Shown: positions 8,136-17,755 of the stretch, piece after piece
Numbering within the stretch: position 1 is the stretch's first letter
Layout: each line of letters begins with the position of its first letter
Assembly (NCBI RefSeq): GCF_002214185.1
Contig: NZ_CP022161.1
Coordinates: 930,001-994,000, forward strand
Direction of reading: 5' to 3'
Length of the DNA: 64,000 nt
Origin: Streptomyces capitiformicae
Lineage (GTDB): Bacteria; Actinomycetota; Actinomycetes; Streptomycetales; Streptomycetaceae
Translations under genes and position numbers: made by a program
The notes under the pieces: generated by a model
What the model was told of the DNA's origin: nothing
Databases searched by the model: none
Seen by the model: only the letters and a program-made list of their open reading frames with translations

Positions 8136-11090
8136 TCAGAGGGCACGCAGCGTCCACGCCCAGCGGTGGACACCTGGTGGGATCAGATAGGAAGGCGAGG
8201 TGTCAGGGCCGCACGAGGCGGTGCCCAGCCCTCGGTGGGCCGCGTCGATGTGCACCACACATCCCGGCCGGGGTTCCAGTTCGTCGTGGTGCGCGGTGGC
8301 GGCCAGCTCCTCCGCGCGGTGACGGGTGACCGAGACCTGACGCGGTCGGTCCAGCCGTACCGCCAGGACGTGGTCGTCTCCCGAGAGCGTGAAATGCCGT
8401 ACACCGTGCCGTCCTCCGCTCTCCTGGGGGCGCAGGTACGGGGTGAACAGCTCGTCCACGGCTGCCGCGTGGTGCCCGACGGGCGCCCCGGCCGCGCGGT
8501 CCGGATAGCTCTCCCAAGGGCCCTGCCCGTACCAGGCGAGGCGGTCGAAGCCGTCGGCGGTCTCGAAGACCGTGCCGACGCGGGCCACGTCCGTCAGCTC
8601 CTCGGGCAGCACCGCCGTCTCCTCGACGAGGATCCGGCCGTCGACCAGCGCCGTGAACGTCTGCTCGTGCTCGACGGCCCCGGCACCCGTCAGCCAGCGG
8701 GACCGGACCCGCACCGTGGCATCCTTGCGTTCCACGGAGACCGTCTCCCGTTCCGGCCGCTCCAGGCCCAGCTCGCGCCAACGGCCGGCCATGCCACCGA
8801 GTACGTCGTTGTCGGTAGGGGCGCGCCACAGGCTCAGCGTCGGCGGGGCGGCGAGCAGCGGGTGCAGCAGCAGCCCGTCCTCGTCCGTCTCCGGCGCAGG
8901 CACGTGGCCCAGTTCGCCCTCGGAGCCCACCATCGGCTCGCCCTCGTCCGCCTCGTACCACCGCACCTGCGGGCTGCACACCTCGGTGCCGCGCGGTGCC
9001 CAGGATCCGTCGGCGGCCGTCGTCACGCGCAGCGTCAGCCAGATCTCGCCGGCCCCGCCCGGCACCTCGGGCCGGTCGACGACGGCCGAGCCGCCGGGCG
9101 GGACGTGGGGGAGCTGGGCGGGCACGGTCCAGCTGCCGCCGTCGGCCGCCGCGAACTCCCACTCGGCGGCCAGCCACGACAGATCACGGAAGTGCTGCTT
9201 GTTGTGCACCCGTAGCACCCGCCAGCTGCCCTCGCCCTCCACGGACAGCCGTACCGGCGAGGCGATCTCCCGGTGCTCGTACATCACCGGCTTGGGTGTG
9301 CGGTCGGGGAAGACGACCCCGTCGGCGATGAACGCGCCGTCGTGGATGGTCTCGCCGAAGTCGCCGCCGTACGCCCAGCGATGGCCGGGGGCGGTGACTC
9401 CGCTCTCGTAGAGCCCGGCGCCCCCACGCCCGGCCGGTCGTCCGTCGTTCACACGCTGGAGAATGCCGTGGTCCCAGAACTCCCAGATGAACCCGCCCTG
9501 AAGACCTGGGGTGGCCTCGATGGCGGCCCACATGTCGGCGAGCGTGCCGTTGCTGTTGCCCATCGCGTGCGAGTACTCGCACTGGATCAGCGGCCGGGTC
9601 TGCTCACCGGAGAGCGCGTGTGCGACACAGTCCTCGATGGGCGCGTACATCGGGCACGCGATGTCGGAGGCGTCGTCCGTGGCCGCCCAGTCCAGCTTGG
9701 CGGCGCCCTCGTACTGGATCGGCCGCGTCGGATCGTGACGGCGCAGCCAGCCCGCCGCCGCGTCGTGATGGGCCCCGTAGTCGGACTCGTTGCCCAGCGA
9801 CCAGATGATCACCGACGGGTGGTTCTTGTCCCGTAGGGCCATACGGGAGACGCGGTCCACGAAGGCGTTCAGATAGCGCGGGTCGTCGGCGATCTCATGG
9901 GCGTGGTCGTGCGACTCGATGTTCGCCTCGTCGACGACGTAGAAGCCGAGCTCGTCGGCGAGGTCGTACAGGCTCGGGTCGCCCGGATAGTGGGAGGTGC
10001 GGATCGCGTTGAAGCCGAACCGCTTCAGCGTGACCAGGTCGGCGCGCATCTCCTCGTACGACACCGTACGGCCGGTCAGGGGGTGGAAGTCGTGCCGGTT
10101 CACGCCCCGGATGTAGACCCGCTCCCCGTTGACGAGCAGGTCCCGGCCGCGGATCTCGACCTCGCGGAAGCCGATCCGGTGGTGCGAGGTGTCGGCGACG
10201 GTGCCGTCGGCGCGGTGCAGCCGGACGGTGAGGCCGTAGAGCTCGGGGGTCTCGGCGGTCCAGGTGCGCACCTCGGGTACGACCGTCCGCAGCCGGACCT
10301 CGCCGAGGAAGTCGGAGACCCGTTCGTCCTCCTTGCTGACCCGGTCGAACTCGGTGTCCTGAACAAGCCCGAGGCCGTCCAGCTCCCCGCTGACGTACCA
10401 CCCGCCGGGCAGCGCGCCCGTCGCCTCGGCCGACCGCACCCGGCAGTCCACGCGCAGCTCCCCGTCGCACCTCGTCCGCACGGTCACGTCCGCGAGATAC
10501 AGCGGATCGGTGGCGTACAGCAGAACCGAGCGGGTGATGCCGCCGAGCCACCACTGGTCCTGGTCCTCGATGTGCGAGGCGTCGGACCACTTGACGACGG
10601 TGAGCCGCACGGTCGCGGGCGAGCCGGGGCGCACCAGGCCCGTCAGCTCGAACTCGGCCGCGAGGTGGGAGTCCTTGGAGATGCCGACGGGCTGCCCGTC
10701 CACATGGACGAGCAGCACGCTCTCGGCGGCGCCGACCTGGAGGACGATCCGGCGGCCGGTCCAGTCGGCGGGTATGTCGATCTCCCGCTCGTACACACCG
10801 GTCGGGTTGGCGGCGGGCACCTCGGGCGGGAACTCGGGCCACGGCATACGGACGTTGGTGTACCGCGGCGGGTCCTCCGCGACGTGCAGGGCCCAGGAAC
10901 CCGGGAGCCCGGCCCAGGACCAGCCGGGGCCGGGCTCGTGCCTGGGCGACGGCAGCAGCTGGAACCGCCACTGTCCGTCGAGGCAGAGCGCCCGGTCGCG
11001 ACGGTCGACGGCGCTCATGGGCAACCGCCCCCAGGAGGTCACCTCGGGTGACTCCCAGGGGCGGAGGGCGATCAGTGGATCGCGAGGCAT
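8136..11090 (-). CDS. Glycoside hydrolase family 2 beta-galactosidase (LacZ-type)
   Basis: This 984-residue GH2 enzyme has the sugar-binding jelly-roll N-domain, immunoglobulin-like domains, TIM barrel and C-terminal Bgal_small_N-type domain of LacZ. The barrel contains NRHDFHP, the acid/base motif IIWSLGNES (Glu near residue 435) and the nucleophile motif QCEYSHAMGNS (Glu near residue 505). The ATG at 11090 overlaps the TGA of the upstream permease by one base. No signal peptide is visible, so it should act in the cytoplasm on imported beta-galactosides. It is the last gene of a sugar-uptake operon (SBP, two permeases, glycosidase). Upstream open frame belongs to the permease region read in the wrong frame. 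Confidence 0.95.
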   Translation of the reverse strand: MPRDPLIALRPWESPEVTSWGRLPMSAVDRRDRALCLDGQWRFQLLPSPRHEPGPGWSWAGLPGSWALHVAEDPPRYTNVRMPWPEFPPEVPAANPTGVYEREIDIPADWTGRRIVLQVGAAESVLLVHVDGQPVGISKDSHLAAEFELTGLVRPGSPATVRLTVVKWSDASHIEDQDQWWLGGITRSVLLYATDPLYLADVTVRTRCDGELRVDCRVRSAEATGALPGGWYVSGELDGLGLVQDTEFDRVSKEDERVSDFLGEVRLRTVVPEVRTWTAETPELYGLTVRLHRADGTVADTSHHRIGFREVEIRGRDLLVNGERVYIRGVNRHDFHPLTGRTVSYEEMRADLVTLKRFGFNAIRTSHYPGDPSLYDLADELGFYVVDEANIESHDHAHEIADDPRYLNAFVDRVSRMALRDKNHPSVIIWSLGNESDYGAHHDAAAGWLRRHDPTRPIQYEGAAKLDWAATDDASDIACPMYAPIEDCVAHALSGEQTRPLIQCEYSHAMGNSNGTLADMWAAIEATPGLQGGFIWEFWDHGILQRVNDGRPAGRGGAGLYESGVTAPGHRWAYGGDFGETIHDGAFIADGVVFPDRTPKPVMYEHREIASPVRLSVEGEGSWRVLRVHNKQHFRDLSWLAAEWEFAAADGGSWTVPAQLPHVPPGGSAVVDRPEVPGGAGEIWLTLRVTTAADGSWAPRGTEVCSPQVRWYEADEGEPMVGSEGELGHVPAPETDEDGLLLHPLLAAPPTLSLWRAPTDNDVLGGMAGRWRELGLERPERETVSVERKDATVRVRSRWLTGAGAVEHEQTFTALVDGRILVEETAVLPEELTDVARVGTVFETADGFDRLAWYGQGPWESYPDRAAGAPVGHHAAAVDELFTPYLRPQESGGRHGVRHFTLSGDDHVLAVRLDRPRQVSVTRHRAEELAATAHHDELEPRPGCVVHIDAAHRGLGTASCGPDTSPSYLIPPGVHRWAWTLRAL

Positions 11091-11953
11091 CAGCGAATGG
11101 CTCCCTTGCCGAGGTCGGCGATGATCTGTTTGGCGCCGATGGCGAAGACGATCAACAGCGGGATCAGGGCGAGGAGCGCGCCCGTCATGACCATCCCGTA
11201 GTCCGTCGTGCCGTGGACGCCGTTGAGCTGGGACAGCGCGACCTGGAGGGTCACGTTGTCCGGGTTGGTGAGGACGATCAACGGCCAGGCGTAGTCGTTC
11301 CACTGGCCCATGAAGGTGAAGATGCCGAGGAAGGCGAGCCCCGGCCGCACCACCGGGAGCGCCACGTGCCAGTACTGGCGCATGAACCCGGCGCCGTCCA
11401 GCTTCGAGGCGTCCAGCAGTTCGTCGTGGATCGCGCCCTTCATGTACTGGCGCATCCAGAAGATACCGAACGCGTTGGCCGCCGCCGGCACGATCAGCGC
11501 GGTCATCGAACCGACCCAGCCGATCTTCGCCATGATCACGAACTGCGGGATCGCCGCGAGCTGCGCCGGAACCATGAAGATCATCATCATGAGGGCGAAC
11601 AGCAGCCGCCGCCCGGGGAACTGGAACTTGGCGAAGACGAACGCGGCCAGTGAGTCGAAGAACAGTACGAGGAACGTCACCGAGACGGCCACGAGCAGCG
11701 AGTTCAGCATCGAACCGAAGAAGTCGATGTTGTCGAAGAGGCTGCGCGTGTTCTCCAGGAAGTGCGAGCCCGGCAGCAGCTTCGGCGGATACGAGAAGAT
11801 CTCCGTCGACGTGTGGGTCGACATGATGATCGCCCAGTAGAACGGGAACGCCGACAGCAGTACGCCGAGCATCAGCGACGCGTGCAGGGCAAAACCTCTG
11901 CCGCGGGTGCCCTTGATGGCCTTGGGGCGCCGTGCGCCCTGGACGGATGCCAT
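11090..11953 (-). CDS. Carbohydrate ABC transporter permease (MalG-type)
   Basis: The 287-residue protein has six predicted membrane helices and the cytoplasmic EAA-type loop LLDASKLDGAGFMRQYWHV near residue 180, where an importer ATPase docks. The C-terminal end GAKQIIADLGKGAIR resembles MalG proteins. It is 12 bp downstream of the MalF-type gene and overlaps the beta-galactosidase start by one base. No ATPase gene is present in the cluster; in Streptomyces a shared ATPase (MsiK) commonly serves such importers, so that is the likely partner. Confidence 0.92.
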   Translation of the reverse strand: MASVQGARRPKAIKGTRGRGFALHASLMLGVLLSAFPFYWAIIMSTHTSTEIFSYPPKLLPGSHFLENTRSLFDNIDFFGSMLNSLLVAVSVTFLVLFFDSLAAFVFAKFQFPGRRLLFALMMMIFMVPAQLAAIPQFVIMAKIGWVGSMTALIVPAAANAFGIFWMRQYMKGAIHDELLDASKLDGAGFMRQYWHVALPVVRPGLAFLGIFTFMGQWNDYAWPLIVLTNPDNVTLQVALSQLNGVHGTTDYGMVMTGALLALIPLLIVFAIGAKQIIADLGKGAIR

Positions 11954-11965
11954 GGTGGCGGCCTC

Positions 11966-12928
11966 CTATTCTTCGCGCCGGCGCTGCACCAGCCGCCAGT
12001 TGATGATCGAGAAGAGGACGACGACGAGGAAGATGCCCCACGCCACGGCGGCGCCGTAGCCGAAGTCGTTGTTGTCGAAGGTCTGCTGGAAGAAGTAGAG
12101 GACCATCGTCCGGCCGGCGTGGTCGGGACCGCCCGAGAACGTCGACTCGTTGGCCGTGGTCTGCAGCAGGATCTGCGGCTCGGAGAAGCTCTGCAGACCC
12201 GTGACCGTGGAAACCACGAGCACGAACAGCAGCACCGGCCGCATCAGCGGAAGCGTGATCCGGAAGAACGTCTGCACCGGCCCGGCGCCGTCCATCCGCG
12301 CCGCCTCGTACAGATCGCTCGGGATCGTCTGGAGCCCGGCGAGGAAGATGATCGCGTTGTAGCCGGTCCACTGCCAGGTCATCAGGGTGGCGATGGAGAC
12401 CTTGATGCCCCACGGGGTGTTCAGCCACGCCACCTGGTCGAGACCGACCGCCTGCAGCAGGGCGTTCACCAGACCGAAGTTGGTGGAGAACACCGATCCG
12501 AAGATGATGGCCACCGCGACCACCGAGGTCACGTTCGGCAGGAAGTACGCGAACCGGTAGAGGTTCTTGAACCGCACCGCCGAGTTGAGCATCACGGCCG
12601 TGACCAGCGCCAGGAAGATCATCGGGAAGGTCGCCAGCGCCCAGATGACGATCGTGTTCCCGACCGAGCCCCAGAAGTCGCTGTCGCTCAGCAGGTACTG
12701 GTACTGCGACAGCCCCGCCCACTCCATCGAGCCGAGACCGTCCCACCGGTGGAAGGAGACGTAGAGCGAGAAGCCGACGGGGATCAGGCCGAAGGCGAGG
12801 AAGAGCAGATAGAAGGGGGAAATCGCGGCGTAGAGCCGCCAGTAGCTGAGGATGCCCTTCTTCGGGGCCTCGACCGGGGCTTCGACCACGACGACCGGGG
12901 GCTTCTCCAGCGCGGGGACGGTGGCCAT
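11966..12928 (-). CDS. Carbohydrate ABC transporter permease (MalF-type)
   Basis: This 320-residue integral membrane protein has a hydrophobic segment near residue 35 (YAAISPFYLLFLAFGLIPVG) followed by five more helices and the EAA loop DLYEAARMDGAGPVQTFFRI. The ATG at 12928 is chosen because it overlaps the TGA of the substrate-binding protein gene (TGATG); an earlier in-frame start at 12967 would add 13 residues lying inside that gene. It pairs with the MalG-type permease to form the channel of a CUT1-type sugar importer. Confidence 0.92.
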   Translation of the reverse strand: MATVPALEKPPVVVVEAPVEAPKKGILSYWRLYAAISPFYLLFLAFGLIPVGFSLYVSFHRWDGLGSMEWAGLSQYQYLLSDSDFWGSVGNTIVIWALATFPMIFLALVTAVMLNSAVRFKNLYRFAYFLPNVTSVVAVAIIFGSVFSTNFGLVNALLQAVGLDQVAWLNTPWGIKVSIATLMTWQWTGYNAIIFLAGLQTIPSDLYEAARMDGAGPVQTFFRITLPLMRPVLLFVLVVSTVTGLQSFSEPQILLQTTANESTFSGGPDHAGRTMVLYFFQQTFDNNDFGYGAAVAWGIFLVVVLFSIINWRLVQRRREE

Positions 12929-14223
12929 CAGTAGGTCACCCCCAGGTGCTTCGCGATGCGGCGACACTTGCTCATGGCGTCACTCCAGGCCTTCCTCGGG
13001 TCCTTGCCCAGGACGCCGACGTTCTTGATCTCGTCCTTGATGGGCTGCCCGAGCGCCACGTCGAACGGGCTGTTGAACGAGACCGGGATCTTCTCGGCGG
13101 CCGGCCCGAAGACATCCATCGTGATCTGGTCACCGAAGAACGGGTCCGGCTCGCGCAGCTTCTTCATCTCGTACGAGGCGGGGGTGGACGGGAAGAGCCC
13201 GGCGTCCACGAAGCCCTGGGCCTGGTTGTCCGCGTTGAGGATCCAGCCGATGATCTCGAACGCCTGCTCAGGCTCCCGGCAGGCCTTGGTGATCGAGAGG
13301 AACGAGCCACCGTTGTTGGCCGCCCCGCCCGGCATCGCGGCCACCCGCCACTGGCCCTTGGTCTTCGGCAGACCCAGCTTGAGGTCGCCCGCAGCCCACG
13401 AGGCACCCAGCTGGGTGGGCAACAGGCCCTTCTCGGTGGCCGCGTTGAAGTCCGGGGTGCCGTTGACGATGCTGGAGACGAGGCCGCGCCGCTTCGCCTC
13501 GACGGCCCGGTCCCAGGCGGTGCGGATGTGCTCCTCGTCGCCGATGAAGTTCCGGTCCTTGTCGACGTACCGCTTGGTGCTCTGCCCGACGGAGTTCTCG
13601 AACACGGCGCTCGCGTCGACGAGCAGGAACGCGCCGGGCACCCGCTTCTTCAGCTGCTCACCGGCGGCGAAGAACTTCTCCCACGTGTCCATCTCGCGCG
13701 ACACGTCGTCGGGCTCGTACGCCAGCCCCGCCTTCTCGTACACCGCGGCCTGGTAGTAGTGCACCACCGGACCGCAGTCGATGGGGAATCCCACCATCGA
13801 GCCGTCCTCGGCGATGCCCTGCTGCCACTTCCAGTCCAGGTACTGGCCCTTGAGCTTCTCCGCGCCGAGCGTGCGCAGGTCCACGAACTGGCCCGCGTTC
13901 GGCAGGTACGAGGCCATGTCCTCGCCCTTGAGACCGGCGATGTCGGGGACATGGGAGCGCCCCGTCATCGTGGTGATCAGCTTGGAGCGGTAGTAGCCGC
14001 CGATCTGGATGGGCTTGAGGTCGACGGCGCTGCCGTAGCGAGCCGTGGCCTTCTTCACGACGGTGTCGCTCAGCCCGCCGCTCCAGTACCACAGGACCAT
14101 GTTCCGGCCACTGGAGCCGTACGGGACGGCGCAGCCGGACGTGAGGCCGCCGAGCGCCGTGGCGGCCGTACCGGCCAGGCCCGCGTGCAGCAGGCCTCTT
14201 CGTGAGAGCCGCACAGCTCCCAC
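12928..14223 (-). CDS. Sugar-binding lipoprotein of ABC importer (extracellular SBP family 1)
   Basis: This 431-residue family 1 solute-binding protein has an N-terminus with a twin-arginine pattern (LSRRGLLHAG) and a lipobox-like LTSGC, suggesting a Tat-exported, lipid-anchored binder. The body shows family features such as YYQAAVYEKAGL and GSFLSITKAC. The start is uncertain: GTG at 14223 (after AAAGG) or GTG at 14214; the open frame extends further upstream but that part crosses a repeat and lacks conservation. It is the first gene of the SBP-permease-permease-GH2 operon and should define substrate specificity, probably a galactoside or related oligosaccharide. Confidence 0.88.
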   Translation of the reverse strand: MGAVRLSRRGLLHAGLAGTAATALGGLTSGCAVPYGSSGRNMVLWYWSGGLSDTVVKKATARYGSAVDLKPIQIGGYYRSKLITTMTGRSHVPDIAGLKGEDMASYLPNAGQFVDLRTLGAEKLKGQYLDWKWQQGIAEDGSMVGFPIDCGPVVHYYQAAVYEKAGLAYEPDDVSREMDTWEKFFAAGEQLKKRVPGAFLLVDASAVFENSVGQSTKRYVDKDRNFIGDEEHIRTAWDRAVEAKRRGLVSSIVNGTPDFNAATEKGLLPTQLGASWAAGDLKLGLPKTKGQWRVAAMPGGAANNGGSFLSITKACREPEQAFEIIGWILNADNQAQGFVDAGLFPSTPASYEMKKLREPDPFFGDQITMDVFGPAAEKIPVSFNSPFDVALGQPIKDEIKNVGVLGKDPRKAWSDAMSKCRRIAKHLGVTY

Positions 14224-14271
14224 CGCCTTTCGGATCTTTTCGACGTACGAGGCGTACGAGGGGACCAACAA

Positions 14272-14304
14272 GGGGGTGCAGGGGGTGCAGGGGGTGCAGG
14301 GGTG
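14272..14304. repeat. Tandem 9-bp repeat upstream of the SBP gene
   Basis: GGGGGTGCA is repeated three times in tandem (14272-14280, 14281-14289, 14290-14298), followed by a partial fourth unit, between the kinase stop and the binding-protein start. On the transcribed strand the repeats form a C-rich TGCACCCCC leader. Function unknown; it could alter leader structure or be a slippage-prone tract. Confidence 0.7.
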
Positions 14305-14306
14305 GT

Positions 14307-15329
14307 TCAGCGGGGGGTGAGGTTCGGGGGAGTGACCGGGGCGTACCGCACCGGCGGGCCCGGGTCGCTCGGCAGCCGGTCGGCGAGGAAGTCGTAGGCG
14401 CGCCGGACCTCGGGGTCGGTCTGGGCGTACCACCACTGATGGACGCCGTACCAGCCCGGTGCGGCCAGGCCTCCGCCGTGGTGGCCCACGGAGAGTCCGG
14501 CGGCCAGCACGGCGAATCGCAGCCGCTCCACCAGGGGCCAGCCGCCGAGGGAGGCCGCGACGAAGCTCGCGCCGAAGACATCACCGGCGCCCGTCGCGTC
14601 GAGCACGTCGACGTCGAGGGCGGGGACCTCGGCGTACTCGCCGGTCGTCTGGTCCACGGCGATCGCGCCCTCGCCGCCGCGGGTGACCACGGCCACCGGA
14701 ACCAGCTCGCTCAGTGTGCCGAGCGCCGCGACCGCGCTGTCGGTACGGGTGTACGCCATCGCCTCGGTCTCATTGGGGAGGAAGGCGTGGCACAGGGCGA
14801 GCTGGTCCAGGAGGTCGCGGGACCACTGCTGGGTGGGGTCCCAGCCGACGTCCGCGTAGATGTGCGTGCCGTTCGCGGCGGCCTTGGCGAGCCACTCGCG
14901 CGGCTCGGCCTCGATGTGTACGAGCGCCGTGCGCGCCTCCGGCGGGGTGCGCATCAGCTCGTCCTGTGAGTGCGGCGGCTCCTGCCCGTGGGTGACCAGG
15001 GCGCGGTCATTGCCGTACGCGAGCGAGACGGTGACGGGGGTGTGCCAGCCGTCCGCGGTGCGCGAGAGGGAGAGGTCCAGGCCCTCCTGGCCGGCGAGGA
15101 CGTCACGGCAGTACGCGCCGTAGTGGTCGTCGCCGAAGACCGTGGCCAGGGAGGTGTTCAGGCCGAAGCGGGCGGCGGCGACCGCCAGGTTGGCGATGCC
15201 GCCCGGGCCGCAGCCCATGCCGTCGGTCCAGATCTCCTCGCCTGGCGTGGGTGGCCTTCCCAACCCCGTGAGGACGAGGTCGTAGAAGAGCAGCCCGGTC
15301 AGCAGCACGTCGGGCCGGTCGTCGTCCAC
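14307..15329 (-). CDS. PfkB-family carbohydrate kinase
   Basis: The 340-residue ribokinase-like protein has the N-terminal GG motif region (GCGPGGIANLAVAAARFG) that binds the sugar and the C-terminal PfkB signature DATGAGDVFGASF, with the catalytic Asp of GAGD near residue 248. It phosphorylates a sugar or nucleoside-like hydroxyl using ATP. It lies upstream of the ABC operon on the same strand, separated by the repeat-containing gap, and is divergent from the DeoR regulator at 15435. The setting suggests it phosphorylates a sugar released by the GH2, GH4 or GH38 enzymes, or an imported sugar before GH4 acts. Confidence 0.9.
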   Translation of the reverse strand: MDDDRPDVLLTGLLFYDLVLTGLGRPPTPGEEIWTDGMGCGPGGIANLAVAAARFGLNTSLATVFGDDHYGAYCRDVLAGQEGLDLSLSRTADGWHTPVTVSLAYGNDRALVTHGQEPPHSQDELMRTPPEARTALVHIEAEPREWLAKAAANGTHIYADVGWDPTQQWSRDLLDQLALCHAFLPNETEAMAYTRTDSAVAALGTLSELVPVAVVTRGGEGAIAVDQTTGEYAEVPALDVDVLDATGAGDVFGASFVAASLGGWPLVERLRFAVLAAGLSVGHHGGGLAAPGWYGVHQWWYAQTDPEVRRAYDFLADRLPSDPGPPVRYAPVTPPNLTPR

Positions 15330-15434
15330 GTGCGCACCTCTCGTCAGAACTCTTCAAATCGATGCCCGGAATCGTGCGCTGCTCCGGGGGATTGGTCAAT
15401 ACCCGAGCAGAAGTGAGCATGGAAATGATTGGGA

Positions 15435-16205
15435 ATGACGAGTACTGTTCAGCGCGTGCTGGCAGAACGACGACACCAACTCATCCTGCGGGCCCTGAGA
15501 TCAGGCGGCCCCGCAGCCGTGACCGATCTCTCCGAGCAGCTCGGTGTAAGCCCCGCCACGATCAGGCGTGACCTGGTCAGACTGGAGGAGGAGGGGCTGC
15601 TCACGCGTGTGCACGGCGGCGCGGTCGTGGAGGAGGGCGACCAGCCCTTCGCCGAGGTGGCCGAGGTGCGGGTGGCCGAGAAGGACGCGATAGCGGCGAA
15701 GGCCGCGTCGATGGTCCGCGACGGCCAGTCCGTCCTGCTCGACATCGGGACCACCGCCTACCGCCTGGCCCGGCAGCTGCACGGCCGCCGCCTCACCGTG
15801 ATCACCAGCAACCTGGTGGTCTATGAGGAGCTCGCCGACGACGAGGGCATCGAGCTGGTGCTGCTCGGCGGCATGGTCCGCCGCGAGTACCGTTCCCTCG
15901 TCGGCTTCCTCACAGAGGACAACCTCCGTCAGCTCCACGCCGACTGGCTGTTCCTCGGCACCAGCGGAGTGCGGCCCGGCGGCCAGGTGATGGACACGAC
16001 CGTCGTCGAGGTCCCCGTGAAAAGGGCGATGATCAAGGCCAGCGACAGGGTCGTCCTGCTCGCCGACTCCGCCAAGTTTCCCGGTACGGGGATGGCGCGG
16101 GTCTGCGGTCCCGGGGAACTCGACGTGGTGGTGACCAACGATCCCGCCGACCAGGCGACATGTTCGTCGCTGGAGGAGGCCGGGGTGGAGGTCGTGAAGG
16201 CATGA
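15435..16205 (+). CDS. DeoR/GlpR-family sugar-responsive transcriptional regulator
   Basis: The 256-residue protein has a DeoR winged helix near residues 10-60 (RRHQLILRALRSGG ... GVSPATIRRDLVRLEEEGLL, then RVHGGA) and a DeoR C-terminal sensor domain (DIGTTAYRLARQL, ITSNL, LLGG). Such regulators usually sense a phosphorylated sugar. Start choice is between ATG 15435 and GTG 15456; the ATG is used here, though the upstream GGGA is weak. It is divergent from the kinase and importer genes and just upstream of the GH4 and GH38 genes, so it is the likely repressor of both arms of the cluster. Confidence 0.92.
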   Translation: MTSTVQRVLAERRHQLILRALRSGGPAAVTDLSEQLGVSPATIRRDLVRLEEEGLLTRVHGGAVVEEGDQPFAEVAEVRVAEKDAIAAKAASMVRDGQSVLLDIGTTAYRLARQLHGRRLTVITSNLVVYEELADDEGIELVLLGGMVRREYRSLVGFLTEDNLRQLHADWLFLGTSGVRPGGQVMDTTVVEVPVKRAMIKASDRVVLLADSAKFPGTGMARVCGPGELDVVVTNDPADQATCSSLEEAGVEVVKA

Positions 16206-16341
16206 CCCGCGTACGGGGGCATGAACCACGCCGGCGGCGGAATGATCCACGACGACGGCCCGACCCGCACCCGTGTGGGGAGGGCTGACACGTGTCGGAA
16301 CAGTCGGCACGAATGCACGATCGGCAAAGGGTGGTAGTTGC

Positions 16342-17682
16342 GTGAAGCTGACGATTCTGGGCGGCGGAGGATTCCGGGTGCCCCTCGTGTACGGGGCGCT
16401 CCTCGGGGACCGTGCCGAGGGCCGGGTCACCCAAGTCGTCCTGCACGACCTGGACGCCGAGCGGCTCTCCGCCGTCACCCGCGTCCTCGCCGAGCAGGCG
16501 GCCGACGTGCCCGATGCCCCCGAGGTGACCGCCACCACCGACCTCGACGAGGCCCTCACCGGCGCCGACTTCATCTTCTCCGCGATCCGTGTCGGCGGCC
16601 TGGAGGGCCGGGCCAACGACGAGCGGGTGGCCCTCGCGGAAGGCGTGCTCGGCCAGGAGACCGTGGGCGCGGGAGGCATCGCGTACGGCCTGCGCACGGT
16701 GCCCGTGGCGGTCGACATCGCCCAGCGAGTCGCTCGACTCGCTCCCGACGCCTGGGTCATCAACTTCACCAACCCGGCAGGACTCGTCACCGAGGCCATG
16801 TCCCGCCACCTCGGCGACCGCGTCATCGGCATCTGCGACTCACCGGTCGGCCTCGGCCGCCGTATCGCCCGCGTGCTCGGCGTGACCAACCCGGGCGAGG
16901 CCTGGATCGACTACGTCGGCCTCAACCACCTCGGCTGGGTCCGCGGCCTGCGCGTCGCCGGCCGCGACGAACTCCCCCGCCTGCTCGCCGACCGCGACCT
17001 CCTCGGCTCCTTCGAGGAGGGCAAGCTCTTCGGCGTGGACTGGCTCCAGTCCCTCGGCGCCATCCCCAACGAGTACCTGCACTACTACTACTTCAACCGC
17101 GAAGCCGTCCGCGCCTACCAGCAGGCCGAGAAGACCCGCGGCGCCTTCCTCAAGGACCAGCAGGCGCAGTTCTACGAGGAGATGCGGCGCCCCGACGCCC
17201 ACGCCCTGAAGGCATGGGACCGCACCCGCGCCGAGCGCGAGGCCACCTACATGTCGGAGAACCGGGAGACCGCGGGCGCCGGCGAACGCGACGCCGACGA
17301 CCTCTCCGGCGGCTACGAGAAGGTCGCCCTCGCCCTGATGCGGGCCATCGCCCGCGACGAGCGCACCACCCTCATCCTCAACGTCCGCAACAAGGGCACC
17401 CTCTCCGTCCTCGACACCGAGGCCGTCATCGAGGTGCCCTGCCTGGTCGACGCCAACGGCGCCCACCCGGTCGCCGTCGACCCGCTGCCCGACCACGCCA
17501 CCGGCCTGGTCTGCGCGGTCAAGGCCGTCGAACGCGAGGTCCTGGCCGCCGCCGAGTCGGGTGCGCGTGCGACCGCCGTGAAGGCCTTCGCCCTGCACCC
17601 CCTGGTCGACTCGGTGAACGTGGCACGCCGCCTCGTCGAGGGCTACACGGCGGTGCACCCCGGCCTCGGGTACCTGCAGTAG
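16342..17682 (+). CDS. Glycoside hydrolase family 4 (6-phospho-beta-glucosidase-like)
   Basis: This 446-residue GH4 enzyme starts with an NAD-binding Rossmann motif (LTILGGGGFRVP) and contains the GH4 markers NFTNPAGLVTEA, the metal-ligand Cys in GICDSPVG, and the metal-ligand His in GLNHLGW. GH4 enzymes use NAD+ and a divalent metal in an oxidation-elimination mechanism and often need 6-phosphorylated substrates. The GTG at 16342 follows AAAGGG and starts the conserved KLTILGGGG; earlier starts add 23 unconserved residues. It lies between the DeoR regulator and the GH38 gene. No PTS is visible, so a phosphorylated substrate would have to come from the PfkB kinase or elsewhere. Confidence 0.9.
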   Translation: MKLTILGGGGFRVPLVYGALLGDRAEGRVTQVVLHDLDAERLSAVTRVLAEQAADVPDAPEVTATTDLDEALTGADFIFSAIRVGGLEGRANDERVALAEGVLGQETVGAGGIAYGLRTVPVAVDIAQRVARLAPDAWVINFTNPAGLVTEAMSRHLGDRVIGICDSPVGLGRRIARVLGVTNPGEAWIDYVGLNHLGWVRGLRVAGRDELPRLLADRDLLGSFEEGKLFGVDWLQSLGAIPNEYLHYYYFNREAVRAYQQAEKTRGAFLKDQQAQFYEEMRRPDAHALKAWDRTRAEREATYMSENRETAGAGERDADDLSGGYEKVALALMRAIARDERTTLILNVRNKGTLSVLDTEAVIEVPCLVDANGAHPVAVDPLPDHATGLVCAVKAVEREVLAAAESGARATAVKAFALHPLVDSVNVARRLVEGYTAVHPGLGYLQ

Positions 17683-17755
17683 AACCCCGGGCTGCCGTGG
17701 GCAGCCTCCCCATGCTCAACTGAAGCCGCACCCCACTCCTAGGAGACCCACGGCC